A stretch of 5,906 bases of DNA, from positions 1 through 5,906 of the forward strand of contig JAKAKF010000248.1 of NCBI GenBank assembly GCA_021813595.1. Reading direction: 5' to 3'. Made by a program: the position numbers and the translations under genes. How positions within the stretch are numbered: position 1 is the first letter of the stretch; each line of letters begins with the position of its first letter. Shown in pieces: positions 5,533 to 5,906 of this stretch. This stretch comes from a bacterium (GTDB taxonomy: Bacteria > SZUA-79 > Acidulodesulfobacterales > Acidulodesulfobacteraceae). The notes beneath the pieces are model-generated. The model was not told the DNA's origin. It was given only the letters and a program-made list of their open reading frames with translations, and ran no database searches.

Positions 5533-5906
5533 CTAGGAATCCGAGGCGCGGGCATAAGTGGATATTTTTGAACCGGGTTTTTTGTAATTCGGATTGGTCT
5601 TAGGCGATTTGGCCTGCCGCTCCGTTTTATCGGCATTGCCGAAAGCTAATTCTGCGGTTTTGCGGTTTAACACGCGGTATTCCCCGGACGGAAGGTCTCC
5701 TATATAAAGCCCGCCTATCCTGACTCTCCTGAGCATTAAAATTTTAAGGTTAAAAAACTCCATGAGCCTTCTGATTTCGCGGTTTTTTCCGTGCGATAAA
5801 TCTACCGAAAGTATAAATTTAGAAGGATTTTTTCTGATTATCCTGACGTCGTCCGGTTTTAAAAGACCTGTTTCTTCAAGCCTGACTCCCTTTCTAATCC
5901 TGTTAA
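5533..5906 (-). CDS. rluB: RsuA/RluB-family rRNA pseudouridine synthase, C-terminal part only
   Basis: The frame is open from the right window edge to a TAG at 5533-5535, giving 123 visible residues; the start lies beyond the window. The family converts specific uridines of rRNA to pseudouridine, and RluB acts on 23S rRNA. The visible part holds a KGVRLEETGLLKPDDVRII segment, a HGKNREIRRLMEFF block (family form EGRNRQVRRM, part of the catalytic-domain core), RRVRIGGLYIGDLPSGEYRVL, and a basic, Lys/Pro/Ser-rich tail of about 30 residues that is probably disordered. The S4 domain and the catalytic Asp (in GRLD) fall outside the window, so activity cannot be judged. The gene ends 18 bp from scpA in convergent orientation. 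Neighbourhood (rluB commonly lies near scpA/scpB) and the NREIRR form favour RluB over RsuA, RluE or RluF. A Met at 5763 is internal, not the start. Confidence 0.85.
   Translation of the reverse strand, partial: NRIRKGVRLEETGLLKPDDVRIIRKNPSKFILSVDLSHGKNREIRRLMEFFNLKILMLRRVRIGGLYIGDLPSGEYRVLNRKTAELAFGNADKTERQAKSPKTNPNYKKPGSKISTYARASDS

Noticed and set aside
5515..5600. Possible scpA terminator at the convergent junction and inside the end of rluB
   Set aside because: The only inverted match (about 7 bp near 5538 and 5588) has a loop of about 45 nt, and the T runs are not preceded by a stable stem.
5533..5763. A 76-codon gene beginning at the Met at 5763
   Set aside because: The frame stays open to the window edge, and the upstream residues match the RluB catalytic domain, so this Met is internal.

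Overview
The window holds six protein genes packed tightly into AT-rich, clearly bacterial DNA. Two of them are cut by the window edges. The mix of genes suggests a Gram-negative bacterium of the deltaproteobacterial (Desulfobacterota-like) type: a lipoprotein-anchored mono-haem cytochrome c, a radical SAM protein fused to a DUF2344 module, and a separate kleisin ScpA. This assignment is an inference from gene content and fusion architecture, and I cannot place the organism more precisely.

Layout. Positions 1-668 (minus) are the N-terminal 222 residues of a membrane-anchored alpha/beta hydrolase of the acetyl xylan esterase/cephalosporin deacetylase type. A rho-independent terminator (692-731, minus) separates it from a class I-like cytochrome c lipoprotein (781-1260, minus). 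The cytochrome starts at TTG behind a strong Shine-Dalgarno and has its own sigma70-type promoter (1348-1375). Next comes a large radical SAM protein (1445-3814, minus) combining the TIGR03960-type and TIGR03936/DUF2344-type modules. A 129-bp divergent intergenic region (3815-3943) carries promoter elements and a 9-bp inverted repeat. It separates the radical SAM gene from a plus-strand pair: an M50 site-2-type membrane metalloprotease (3944-4660) and the condensin kleisin scpA (4681-5514). The window ends with the C-terminal part of an RsuA/RluB-family 23S rRNA pseudouridine synthase (5533-5906, minus), convergent with scpA.

How the genes relate. M50 protease, scpA and rluB are the familiar housekeeping neighbourhood seen in many bacteria, where trpS and scpB often lie among them. 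Here trpS is absent between protease and scpA, scpB does not follow scpA, and the pseudouridine synthase is inverted. The three minus-strand genes on the left look like independent units, not an operon.

The most noteworthy signals are at gene starts. The M50 gene has a perfect TATAAT whose predicted +1 falls on the A of its ATG, and the divergent radical SAM gene has -10-like boxes just as close to its ATG. Neither has a Shine-Dalgarno, so both may be leaderless. The cytochrome gene has a conventional leader and strong ribosome binding site. I found no CRISPR, tRNA, rRNA, insertion sequence or obvious novel defence or mobile system.
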